Assembly (NCBI RefSeq): GCF_900104155.1
Contig: NZ_FMYB01000040.1
Coordinates: forward strand, 1-40,906
Source of the DNA: Butyrivibrio sp. INlla16
Lineage (GTDB): Bacteria; Bacillota; Clostridia; Lachnospirales; Lachnospiraceae
Length of the DNA stretch: 40,906 bases
Direction of reading: 5' to 3'
This document shows, one piece after another, positions 23,136-31,119 of the stretch. The notes under the pieces are model-generated. The model did not search any database and was not told where the DNA came from. It saw only the letters and a list, made by a program, of their open reading frames with translations. The first letter of the stretch is position 1. Every line of letters starts with the position of its first letter. Both the position numbers and the translations under genes were made by a program.

Positions 23136-23639
23136 TTAAAAGTCTCTTAGCTTATCTTCTTCTGTCAGTTCCGTGTTCTCTATCTTCAGGATAGTTATGT
23201 CATAGCTGTAGTCACTGTTTACTTCTATAGTGAGCTTGTCTCCCACTTTATGTCCGAGAAGCTGTTTCCCCATGGGAGATTCTATACTGATAAGGCCCTT
23301 TAAAGCATTTCCTCTCATGGTGGTAACTATCTTATAAGTAGCTTCCGATCCGTCATCCTCCAGCCGCACTGTGACGGTCTTATTCATTCCTACTTCATCC
23401 TCCTTACTGGAGTCATCTATTATCTCAGCGGTCTTTATCATTCTCTCAAGAAATCTGATTCTGCTCTCATTGGCATTTTTAGCTTTCTTTGCCGCATAAT
23501 ATTCAAAATTCTCGCTTAAGTCTCCCTGGGCTCTTGCTTCCTTTACATCCTCAAGGAGCTCCTTTCTGACAACGGCCTTGCGGTGCTCTATCTCCGCCTC
23601 CATGTCCTCGATGTCTTTTTTTGTAAGCTGGTTGTGCAT
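23136..23639 (-). CDS. greA: Transcription elongation factor GreA
   Basis: The protein has 167 residues. Residues 5-75 are the coiled coil that enters the polymerase secondary channel, with the acidic tip GDLSENFEYYAAKK (D40 and E43, equal to the Mg-binding D41 and E44 of E. coli). The C-terminal FKBP-like domain includes GMNKTVTVRL and SPMGKQLLGHKVGDKLTI. It stimulates cleavage of backtracked RNA. The start has AGGGAGGTT upstream. It is the first gene of a five-gene run to the two kinases. Sequence before it contains a TTCCCGTAAGGGAA hairpin. Confidence 0.94.
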   Translation of the reverse strand: MHNQLTKKDIEDMEAEIEHRKAVVRKELLEDVKEARAQGDLSENFEYYAAKKAKNANESRIRFLERMIKTAEIIDDSSKEDEVGMNKTVTVRLEDDGSEATYKIVTTMRGNALKGLISIESPMGKQLLGHKVGDKLTIEVNSDYSYDITILKIENTELTEEDKLRDF

Positions 23640-23750
23640 TTTATTAACCTCCCTATTCCCCTCATCCGTCGTTTCCCTTACGGGAAGGCATAGGATGATA
23701 TACTAATTTTACACGATATATTGAAAAAATAATATTAAGAAACAGTAAAA

Positions 23751-23788
23751 TATAAAAAAGCTGCCACAGGAAAACCCATGGCAGCTTT
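23751..23788 (-). terminator. Terminator of fba
   Basis: AAAGCTGCCA (23757-23766) pairs with TGGCAGCTTT (23779-23788), 10 bp, followed on the minus strand by six or seven T residues. It lies 22 bp after the fba stop. Confidence 0.92.
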
Positions 23789-23810
23789 ACATTTTATATA
23801 TTCGCTTTTA

Positions 23811-24746
23811 TCAAGCCTTACCGTCAGAACCAAGAACGTTGATGATCTTGTCGTGAACGATTTCCTTAACATAAGCGCGGCCGTCGCCAAGATACTGACG
23901 AGGATCGAAGTGCTCAGGATGCTCAGCGAAGTGCTGACGGATACCTGCTGTCATACCAAGACGAAGATCGGAGTCGATGTTGATCTTGCAGACTGCACTC
24001 TTAGCTGCTGCACGAAGCTGCTCATCCGGAATACCGATAGCATCCTTCATAGCGCCGCCGTTAGCATTGATGATTCCAACGAACTTCTGAGGAACTGCTG
24101 AAGAACCGTGAAGAACGATCGGGAATCCGGGAAGTCTCTTAACAACTTCCTCAAGGATATCAAGACGAAGCTTGGGATCCTGGCCGGGCTTAAACTTGAA
24201 TGCACCGTGGCTTGTTCCGATAGCGATAGCCAGTGAATCAACGCCTGTACGCTTCATGAAATCCTCAACCTGATCAGGATTTGTATACTGTGCTGCATCA
24301 TCAGCAACGTTTACATCATCCTCAACACCTGAAAGAGTACCAAGCTCAGCCTCTACTGTGCAGCCCTTTGAATGAGCGTAATCAGCAACCTTCTTGGAGA
24401 GCTCGATGTTCTCTTCGTAAGGCTTTGAAGAAGCATCGATCATAACAGATGTGAATCCGTTGTCGATACACTCCTTACAAATTTCGAAGCTTGCACCGTG
24501 ATCAAGGTGAAGAGCGATCGGAATAGATGTTGACTCAGCAGCTGCCTTAACCATGTTTACAAGGTAAGGGAACTGTGCATACTTGATTGCTCCTGCAGAG
24601 CACTGAAGGATAACGGGGGACTTGAGCTCGTCACAAGCCTCTGTAATAGCCTGAATGAACTCCATGTTGTTGATATTGAAGGCACCAACAGCATATCCAC
24701 CATCATATGCTTTTTTGAACATATCAGTCGTTGTAACTAATGGCAT
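23811..24746 (-). CDS. fba: Class II fructose-bisphosphate aldolase
   Basis: The protein has 311 residues from ATG 24746 (MPLVTTTDMFK), chosen because AAAGGTGG lies 8 nt upstream; the GTG four codons earlier would overlap that site. Zinc ligands and active site: LHLDHGASFE (aspartate and histidine), VEAELGTLSGVEDD, AIAIGTSHGAFK, and IVLHGSSAVP. This is the tagatose/fructose-bisphosphate type found in glycolysis of Firmicutes. It has its own promoter and terminator. The codon usage is strongly biased, consistent with high expression. Confidence 0.96.
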   Translation of the reverse strand: MPLVTTTDMFKKAYDGGYAVGAFNINNMEFIQAITEACDELKSPVILQCSAGAIKYAQFPYLVNMVKAAAESTSIPIALHLDHGASFEICKECIDNGFTSVMIDASSKPYEENIELSKKVADYAHSKGCTVEAELGTLSGVEDDVNVADDAAQYTNPDQVEDFMKRTGVDSLAIAIGTSHGAFKFKPGQDPKLRLDILEEVVKRLPGFPIVLHGSSAVPQKFVGIINANGGAMKDAIGIPDEQLRAAAKSAVCKINIDSDLRLGMTAGIRQHFAEHPEHFDPRQYLGDGRAYVKEIVHDKIINVLGSDGKA

Positions 24747-24792
24747 AGTTTGTACCACCTTTCGTAAATATTGTTAACAAAACACTGAAAAT

Positions 24793-24822
24793 ATTATAGC
24801 TCATTACTTAAGGCAAATACAA
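24793..24822 (-). promoter_or_regulatory. Promoter of fba
   Basis: The minus strand reads TTGTAT (24817-24822), 18 bp, then a perfect TATAAT (24793-24798), 47 bp before the ATG at 24746. Confidence 0.72.
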
Positions 24823-24863
24823 TCTTTATTTGCTATCAGATTGGTTTTTCCTAAGGATTTTTA

Positions 24864-24872
24864 TGATACAAT
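24864..24872 (+). promoter_or_regulatory. Extended -10 promoter of the SGNH-MBOAT operon
   Basis: TGATACAAT gives an extended -10 (TG, one base, TACAAT), with no good -35. It lies 75 bp before the GTG start. An ATTTCCG/CGGAAAT inverted repeat (about 24882-24921) sits in the leader. Confidence 0.5.
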
Positions 24873-24947
24873 AAAGCGTGGAATTTCCGATTCGAATTCA
24901 TTTTTTTCGTTAACGGAAATCCGTATTACCTTTGGGGAGGAAATAAC

Positions 24948-26432
24948 GTGAATAAAAAGCTCTCACTTTTCATAAAAACAGCAGTGTTTCTCGCTATTCT
25001 CTGCGTTTGTTTTATCTGTATGTCACTTCTTGTAGAGCGCAAATCCAGCTTCAATAAAAATCAGGAGTTTTTCGAGGAGGCCAAAAAGGATCATATCGAT
25101 GCATTTTTCCTTGGTTCCTCTCATGTCATAAACGGAATCAATCCTCTGCAGCTATTTGAGGATTACGGATATACTTCCTACAACCTCGGCGGCTACGGAA
25201 GCGTTCTTCTTTCAAGCTATTGGCAGATGATGCTTGCTCTCGATTACTGCACTCCTAAGCTGATGGTTGTCGATTCGTATATGCTGGAAAACAATATCAG
25301 ATACATAGATGATCCCGAGGCAAATGTAAGCAGCGATGAGCTTCATCTCAATATTGATCGTTTTCCCTTAAGCAGAACAAAATATCACGCCATAAACGAT
25401 ATGTTTCAAGACAGAGACGAAAAATACCCTTATTTAGCTGACTTCATTGTCTATCACGACAGATGGAAGGAGCTTGAGGCAGACGACTTCAAGCGCTTTA
25501 CAAAGGATGCTAACGTAAATCGCATGATGGGAGCGGTTATGGAATATGGCATCCACTCTCAGGAATATACCTACACCGATTTTCAGGCAGGGACTCTTGA
25601 ACAGGAAACCGTCGGAACCGCTTATCTTCGAAGGATCATTGAAGAATGTCAGAGCAGAAACATTCAGGTTGTGGTAGTAACCCTTCCATTCCTTGCCATG
25701 TATGATAATCAGGCAGCTGCTCATACTGCGACTCAAATAGCTGCGGAATATGGTGTCCCTTCACTCAATATGCTCGAGATTCCCGGAATAATTGATGTCA
25801 ATACCGATATGGAGGATGCCGGTCACCTGAATGTACTTGGCAGCAGAAAAGTCACTTCCTGCCTCGGAGATTTCATAGCACAGAACTGTCCTCTCCCGGA
25901 TCACAGAGAGGATTCCGGATATGAAAAATGGAATGATTACATCGGGGATTACAATGCAGAACTGGCTTCGATGTGCGAAGGAAATGATGACCTGTACACT
26001 CAACTAATGATGCTGCAGCTGAATAACTCCAATAAAACCTTCACCATTTCGGTAAGAGGTGACACTGCTGTTTATTCCGACCCCAGCCTTGTACGTCAGC
26101 TTCATTCACTTGGCGCCACGGAAATGCTTGATCAGGCAGTTTCTTCAAACTGCTCCTATATGATGATTTCCGATCATGGAGTGATCACAGAATTTGTCGG
26201 AGATTCAGAAAATGAATTTACTGTGGAAACCTCTGACGGAGTATTTTTATACAGTCCCGCAAGTGCAATATACAGGATTCTGTATGTAAACGGTGATACT
26301 GAGAATAACTACCTATATTCCGATGATCATGCCTATGCGGATGTGCAGCTTTTGTTCTTCTCGGGCGGCGTTTGCACATCGCATCAGTACTACACCTGCG
26401 ATCATTTCACCTATGATTATGACCAAAGATAA
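24948..26432 (+). CDS. Membrane-anchored SGNH/GDSL-like protein (DltD/AlgX-like partner)
   Basis: The protein has 494 residues from GTG 24948, with GGGGAGG 7 nt upstream. One N-terminal helix (8-29) anchors it with the body outside the cell. Residues 48-310 have an SGNH hydrolase plan: FFLGSSHVINGINP with the nucleophile serine region S57-S58-H59, and a catalytic pair in EDAGHLNVLGSRK (D290, H293). A C-terminal domain of about 170 residues (TFTISVRGDTAVYSDPSL...) is unassigned; it could be a polymer-binding or regulatory unit. It is followed 18 bp later by an MBOAT gene, the standard pairing in which MBOAT carries acyl groups across the membrane and the SGNH protein transfers them to a polymer. 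Confidence 0.8.
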   Translation: MNKKLSLFIKTAVFLAILCVCFICMSLLVERKSSFNKNQEFFEEAKKDHIDAFFLGSSHVINGINPLQLFEDYGYTSYNLGGYGSVLLSSYWQMMLALDYCTPKLMVVDSYMLENNIRYIDDPEANVSSDELHLNIDRFPLSRTKYHAINDMFQDRDEKYPYLADFIVYHDRWKELEADDFKRFTKDANVNRMMGAVMEYGIHSQEYTYTDFQAGTLEQETVGTAYLRRIIEECQSRNIQVVVVTLPFLAMYDNQAAAHTATQIAAEYGVPSLNMLEIPGIIDVNTDMEDAGHLNVLGSRKVTSCLGDFIAQNCPLPDHREDSGYEKWNDYIGDYNAELASMCEGNDDLYTQLMMLQLNNSNKTFTISVRGDTAVYSDPSLVRQLHSLGATEMLDQAVSSNCSYMMISDHGVITEFVGDSENEFTVETSDGVFLYSPASAIYRILYVNGDTENNYLYSDDHAYADVQLLFFSGGVCTSHQYYTCDHFTYDYDQR

Positions 26433-26450
26433 TTAAATCCGGAGGATGAC

Positions 26451-27932
26451 ATGCAATTTGTTTCACCTAAATTTCTACTGTTTTTACTAATAACCATATC
26501 CGTTTATTTTGTTCTTCCAAAAAAGATAAGATATATCTGGCTTCTTGCAGCGAGCTGGGGATTTTACTATAAGCTAAGCGGTAAGCTCCTTTTACTGCTT
26601 ATCGCTGTTTCGGTTATAACCTATGTGGCTGGAATTCTTATGGGAAGATCCGATACTTCCGGAGAAAACAGAAAAGGCAAAAAACCTGTACTCGTTACAG
26701 GAATTGTTCTCCTGCTCCTTGTTCTCGGATACTTTAAATATACGGGATTTCTTCTTGAAACAGTCAAATCGCTCCAGGATGCCCTCGGGATTGAGCCGCT
26801 CGGAATCGTCGCAGAGATCGCGCTTCCTGTCGGTATATCCTTTTATATTTTCCAGGCGATTGGCTATCTCGTAGACACCTATAGAGGAAAAATACTCGCT
26901 CAAAAGAACTTCCTTCGTCTTGCTCTTTTCATCTCATTTTTTCCTGAAGTTATGTCGGGACCTATTGAGAGAGCCGGCAATATGATTCCTCAGTTTGAAA
27001 ATCCGAAGGACTTTTCCTATGAAAACATGAGGGAAGGACTTCTTCTCATGCTGTGGGGATATTTTCAGAAGATCATAATTGCCGACAGGCTTGCTCCCCT
27101 TGTGGATCACATTTACTCATCTTACAGTAACTACACCGGAACGCTTCTGTTCCTTGCTACAATTTTCTATACGCTGGAAATATACTGTGACTTTGCCGGC
27201 TACTCCAATATAGCAATTGGAAGTGCAAAAATACTTGGCATAGATATCATGAAAAACTTTGAGCAGCCCTATCTGTCGCGCTCAATTGCAGAGTTCTGGC
27301 GAAGATGGCATATTTCTCTTTCTTCCTGGTTAAGGGACTATATCTATATACCTCTTGGCGGAAACAGAAAGGGCTATGTCAGAAAACTGATAAACATATG
27401 TATCGTATTTGCTTTAAGCGGACTTTGGCACGGTGCTGCCTGGACCTTTGTTTTCTGGGGACTGCTCCACGGCTTGTATCAGGTAATCGGTATCATTACA
27501 AAGCCCCTTAAAGAAAATCTGACAGCAAAATTAAATATTGACCCGCAGGGGCTTGCGCTCCGGCTGGTCAATATAGTGGTTACCTTTATTCTTGTAAACA
27601 TCGGCTGGATCTTCTTCAGAGCGCCTTCCTTCAAGGTTGCACGTTACGTTCTTACAAACATGTGGAAGTTTAAGCCCTGGGTATTATTTGACGGAACACT
27701 TTTCAATCTCGGACTTCCCGAAGCTGACATAAGGCTTCTCGGTGTTTCGATCATCGTCCTGGCTATAGTTGATGTATTAAACTACAAAGGCATTGTGGTT
27801 CGAAAAGCCCTGACAAATCAAGCGCTTTGGATCAGATGGATAGTTTACTTTGCCGCAGTACTGTTTATTGTTACCTGCGGTGTCTGGGGGCCCGGCTATG
27901 ATGCAGCATCATTTATTTATTCTTCTTTCTAA
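26451..27932 (+). CDS. MBOAT O-acyltransferase (AlgI/DltB-like)
   Basis: The protein has 493 residues, about ten membrane helices. The MBOAT signature is intact: FWRRWHISLSSWLRDYIYIPLGG (H287 region) and the catalytic histidine LSGLWHGAAW (H327). The ISFYIFQAIGYLVDTYRG and EVMSGPIERAGNMIPQ stretches are typical of AlgI. It moves acetyl or other acyl groups outward for polymer O-acylation. It is co-transcribed with the SGNH gene (18 bp gap, GGAGGATGAC before ATG). It ends convergently with a 20-bp overlap with the minus-strand GT-C gene. The lack of dltA/dltC makes D-alanylation unlikely and acetylation more likely. Confidence 0.93.
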   Translation: MQFVSPKFLLFLLITISVYFVLPKKIRYIWLLAASWGFYYKLSGKLLLLLIAVSVITYVAGILMGRSDTSGENRKGKKPVLVTGIVLLLLVLGYFKYTGFLLETVKSLQDALGIEPLGIVAEIALPVGISFYIFQAIGYLVDTYRGKILAQKNFLRLALFISFFPEVMSGPIERAGNMIPQFENPKDFSYENMREGLLLMLWGYFQKIIIADRLAPLVDHIYSSYSNYTGTLLFLATIFYTLEIYCDFAGYSNIAIGSAKILGIDIMKNFEQPYLSRSIAEFWRRWHISLSSWLRDYIYIPLGGNRKGYVRKLINICIVFALSGLWHGAAWTFVFWGLLHGLYQVIGIITKPLKENLTAKLNIDPQGLALRLVNIVVTFILVNIGWIFFRAPSFKVARYVLTNMWKFKPWVLFDGTLFNLGLPEADIRLLGVSIIVLAIVDVLNYKGIVVRKALTNQALWIRWIVYFAAVLFIVTCGVWGPGYDAASFIYSSF

Positions 27933-30900
27933 AGCATGCTGCAATAATAGCCAAAACAAATGCGAGTGTTACAAGCTCAGCTATTCTCCAATATAAAGGT
28001 TCTCTGAATCGAATCTTTATAACTGAGTCACATCCCGCGGGAAGAGTGATCCTGAGTTTATTATTATCTCCTGCAGACAGCTTATAGCTTTGCGCACCAT
28101 CTGTAGCGTAGTAGTGAGGATATGCAAGAAGCGGAAGGTCTGCATAGCCCTCTTCCCCGGAGCTGTTGATCAAATGAAGTTCATACACGCCTTTTTCTCT
28201 GCTTTCTCCATCGTAGGTTATTTCCTCCGATGAAGGAAGCACAGATGCATACTGAAGTCTCTCAAGATCTGTACCTGTCAGCATGTACTGTCTGTCATCA
28301 TCGAATGAAGTCCATTCATCAATACTCTCAATAGACACAATATTTGTCTGCTTTTCAAGAAATGTATTTATATATCCTCCGCTCTGCCAGATGGTGAGCG
28401 CAAGAAGCACCACACTCATAACATAAGCCGGTCTGTGCCTTCTTATAATCGCATATAGAGTACAAATCAGCATTGTTGCCGCGGTAAGGTATCTTGCAGG
28501 ATACTGAATACTTCCAAGTAGCTTAAACAAAAGCTGCGCCTTGCTAAGTAAAAGATCATATGGGAAGTAACAGGTACTAAGTACAATTGCAAATACTGAA
28601 AGCGCTATCAGCGTTATTGCTACCCTCTTATTCTCTATCTCTTTTCTGTCCTTAATAAGAACAATCACCGCTATCACACAAATAAGAAGAAGTGCCAGCC
28701 CGGGTGACTGGGGAAGCTCATCCACTGGCTCTGTTCCAAGCTCCAATATTGGGGCAAGAACATTGTAAAATGCTCCGCCGAGCTGCCTCCAAGTTATGCC
28801 AAAGGTCTGGATCGGAGTCTTTTCAGCTGAGTTAATTAGCATTGGCGCATTCTTGTAATAATCCATAAGGGGTACAAGCTGCCACAAATTGAAGACAAGC
28901 GTCCCCACCGCTGCACCTATAAGACTCTTCCATCTTCCCTCTGAAAGCATAGTCTTTATATCAGCTATCACAAATATGACAATAAACAGCATCGCCATCA
29001 CAACGCTGAGAAGATGCGTCATAAAAAGGCCTGTCATACCAAGGCCAAGGAGAAATGCTCCGCGCCCGCTATTTTCATTCCTGTGGATTCTGGCAAGGCC
29101 AAGGACTATGAGCGGCAAAAATGCAAAGGCACTGTATTCTCCGACAGCTTCTCTCGAAAGGAGATCCGTCAGTCTCCAGAAGGAGAGCACATATAAAAGC
29201 ATTGTGATAGCAGCTGTAATTCTGTCGCCTGAAATATACTTAAAGCAAAGATATGCAGTAAGCGCCGTGAGAATCTGTATCAGCGCGAAGTACCACATAT
29301 ATGCCATCCATAGCGGCATTCCCATAAGATGAAGAACCGCCGGAATATATAAAAGGGCATCTCCGTACATAACGCCTACCGGATAGCCATAGTTATTAAA
29401 CCAGTAGTGCTGCATCTTTACAGGGAATTCCCCGCATTTTAGTCCCTCTGCAATTCCTGCAATTCTTCTTAAGTGGAACGGAAGATCATGTCCGAAAGGT
29501 ATTCCTGCCTTATCGGATTCCTCTTCAGAATTCGCAATTTCTACAGGCTCTCCGCACCACACGATAGATGAGCCTTCAAATTCAAGAGTCTGGTTACAAC
29601 CGATGCTATAAAGTGCATCTACAGCCTCGGGATTTCCCTCAAATACAAGATAGACATAATCCGGGCTGAGGTCCTCTGGCATATTAAATAAATATCTTCC
29701 GTAAAAAGAAGTATCCCCCATGTTAAAGTCATAGGGTGACAGCTTTGTTCCGAGCAAATAGTAAATATATGGCGGAATATACGGCTGGTTGTTATGAATT
29801 ACAACTACCTGCTTTTCAGCGAAATATTCCTCTTCTGAAAGAATCTTTATAGGTTCGTCAAGCGGCTTCTGGAAAAGGTAAAGATTATCGGAATAACTTC
29901 CAAGATATTTAGTAAAGAATGCTCCTCCAAAGGCTATAAATACTGCCCCGAGAACAACGCCAGCTACCAGATACAGCTTCTTGTTTTTGGAAAAAAGACC
30001 AAGCAGGGCATCGATTCCGAAGGCCGCAAAAAAGGCAAGCGTAAAGAATATTCCGTTCATCTTATTTACGTTTGGTCCATCTCCTCCAAGCATTGAGCCT
30101 ATAAGGAGCTCTGCCAGAAACCAGATGAGAGGCAAAAGAACAAAATTAAGCTCTTTTTCCTTAACTGATTTTCCGATGGAGAAGAATGAACGTATAAGTC
30201 CAACTACAATAAAGGGAATTGTAATATAATATATCGTTCCAAAGGTAGGAATGCTGTTGTAATCAAGGCTATCATAGAGAAAGATGCACTTTAAAGCATT
30301 TATAAAGCCCGAAAATGTCGGCGCCATTATCTCTCCGCCGCGGTAGAAAGTAAGTGCCGGCATTGTGATGATTCCAAACACTATGGACTCGCTTCCCGTA
30401 ATGTTCACATACTGTGTTATAAGAAGCGGAAGTGCCAAAATCCCAAGCGGAATAACAAAGCAAACAACTCTCAGTATGTTTAATTTCTTTGAAAAAAGAA
30501 GTATCAGGAAAAATACCATCAAAAAGATGGGCATGATGGCATAGCAGATTGCATAGGTATAAAGAGATACTCCGGCAAAAACTCCGGCAAGAGCATAGTC
30601 GCCTGCTTTTCCCGAATCCACTGCTCTCATAAGTCCATATAAAAACAGCGTAGTCATTCCAAGCATGAGATTACAGTCAAGACCAAACCTGGCACTCATA
30701 ACAAATGCAGGACATACCGTATACAGGACTGGATAGATGTAAGAAGCCGTTGAATCCTCACCGCAGACCCTTCTGACTATCGCTTCTCCGGCAAAGAGTG
30801 TTACAAGTGAAAAAAGCACACCCGGAAGTCTTATCGCGATCATATTAAGGCCCATGAACTTGATAAATATAGCTGCCACATATGCATAGAGAGCACTCTG

Positions 30901-31119
30901 TCCGCCGCCGTAATTTATCAGATATACAGGGAATGACAAAAGATTTCTGTCTACGCCGTAGTTAGCAAGACAAAATGCATCATATGCCATTCCTGCTTCA
31001 TCCACGTGAAGCCCCGCAGGCGCAGACTTAAGGAAAATAAGCCTGGAGCACACTGCAATTATATAAACTATAATAAAATACCAGTTTCGTTTATTTATGC
31101 TTTTTGTATCAGACAGCAT
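27913..31119 (-). CDS. Double GT-C-like membrane protein (ArnT-like plus PTPS-related domain)
   Basis: The protein has 1068 residues and about 22-24 membrane helices in two halves. The first (about 1-530) resembles the GT39/ArnT group: after TM1 comes the acidic pair LHVDEAGMAYDAF (D40, E41), then DRNLLSFPVY and helices in pairs, and a soluble stretch to about 530. The second (about 545-1068) resembles the 6-pyruvoyl-tetrahydropterin-synthase-related membrane family: LRRIAGIAEGLKCGEFPVKM, NNYGYPVGVMYGDALLYIP, LLSREAVGEYSAFAFLPL, then an extracellular C-terminal domain and a last helix before FRKKNK. Both families belong to lipid-linked sugar transfer. One gene carrying both is unusual. It overlaps the YfhO-like gene by 11 bp. 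Confidence 0.75.
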   Translation of the reverse strand: MLSDTKSINKRNWYFIIVYIIAVCSRLIFLKSAPAGLHVDEAGMAYDAFCLANYGVDRNLLSFPVYLINYGGGQSALYAYVAAIFIKFMGLNMIAIRLPGVLFSLVTLFAGEAIVRRVCGEDSTASYIYPVLYTVCPAFVMSARFGLDCNLMLGMTTLFLYGLMRAVDSGKAGDYALAGVFAGVSLYTYAICYAIMPIFLMVFFLILLFSKKLNILRVVCFVIPLGILALPLLITQYVNITGSESIVFGIITMPALTFYRGGEIMAPTFSGFINALKCIFLYDSLDYNSIPTFGTIYYITIPFIVVGLIRSFFSIGKSVKEKELNFVLLPLIWFLAELLIGSMLGGDGPNVNKMNGIFFTLAFFAAFGIDALLGLFSKNKKLYLVAGVVLGAVFIAFGGAFFTKYLGSYSDNLYLFQKPLDEPIKILSEEEYFAEKQVVVIHNNQPYIPPYIYYLLGTKLSPYDFNMGDTSFYGRYLFNMPEDLSPDYVYLVFEGNPEAVDALYSIGCNQTLEFEGSSIVWCGEPVEIANSEEESDKAGIPFGHDLPFHLRRIAGIAEGLKCGEFPVKMQHYWFNNYGYPVGVMYGDALLYIPAVLHLMGMPLWMAYMWYFALIQILTALTAYLCFKYISGDRITAAITMLLYVLSFWRLTDLLSREAVGEYSAFAFLPLIVLGLARIHRNENSGRGAFLLGLGMTGLFMTHLLSVVMAMLFIVIFVIADIKTMLSEGRWKSLIGAAVGTLVFNLWQLVPLMDYYKNAPMLINSAEKTPIQTFGITWRQLGGAFYNVLAPILELGTEPVDELPQSPGLALLLICVIAVIVLIKDRKEIENKRVAITLIALSVFAIVLSTCYFPYDLLLSKAQLLFKLLGSIQYPARYLTAATMLICTLYAIIRRHRPAYVMSVVLLALTIWQSGGYINTFLEKQTNIVSIESIDEWTSFDDDRQYMLTGTDLERLQYASVLPSSEEITYDGESREKGVYELHLINSSGEEGYADLPLLAYPHYYATDGAQSYKLSAGDNNKLRITLPAGCDSVIKIRFREPLYWRIAELVTLAFVLAIIAACFRKKNK

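Noticed and set aside
26451..27932. Reading the MBOAT as DltB of D-alanylation
   Set aside because: dltA, dltC and a typical dltD are missing, and the SGNH partner has an extra C-terminal domain; AlgI-like acetylation fits better.
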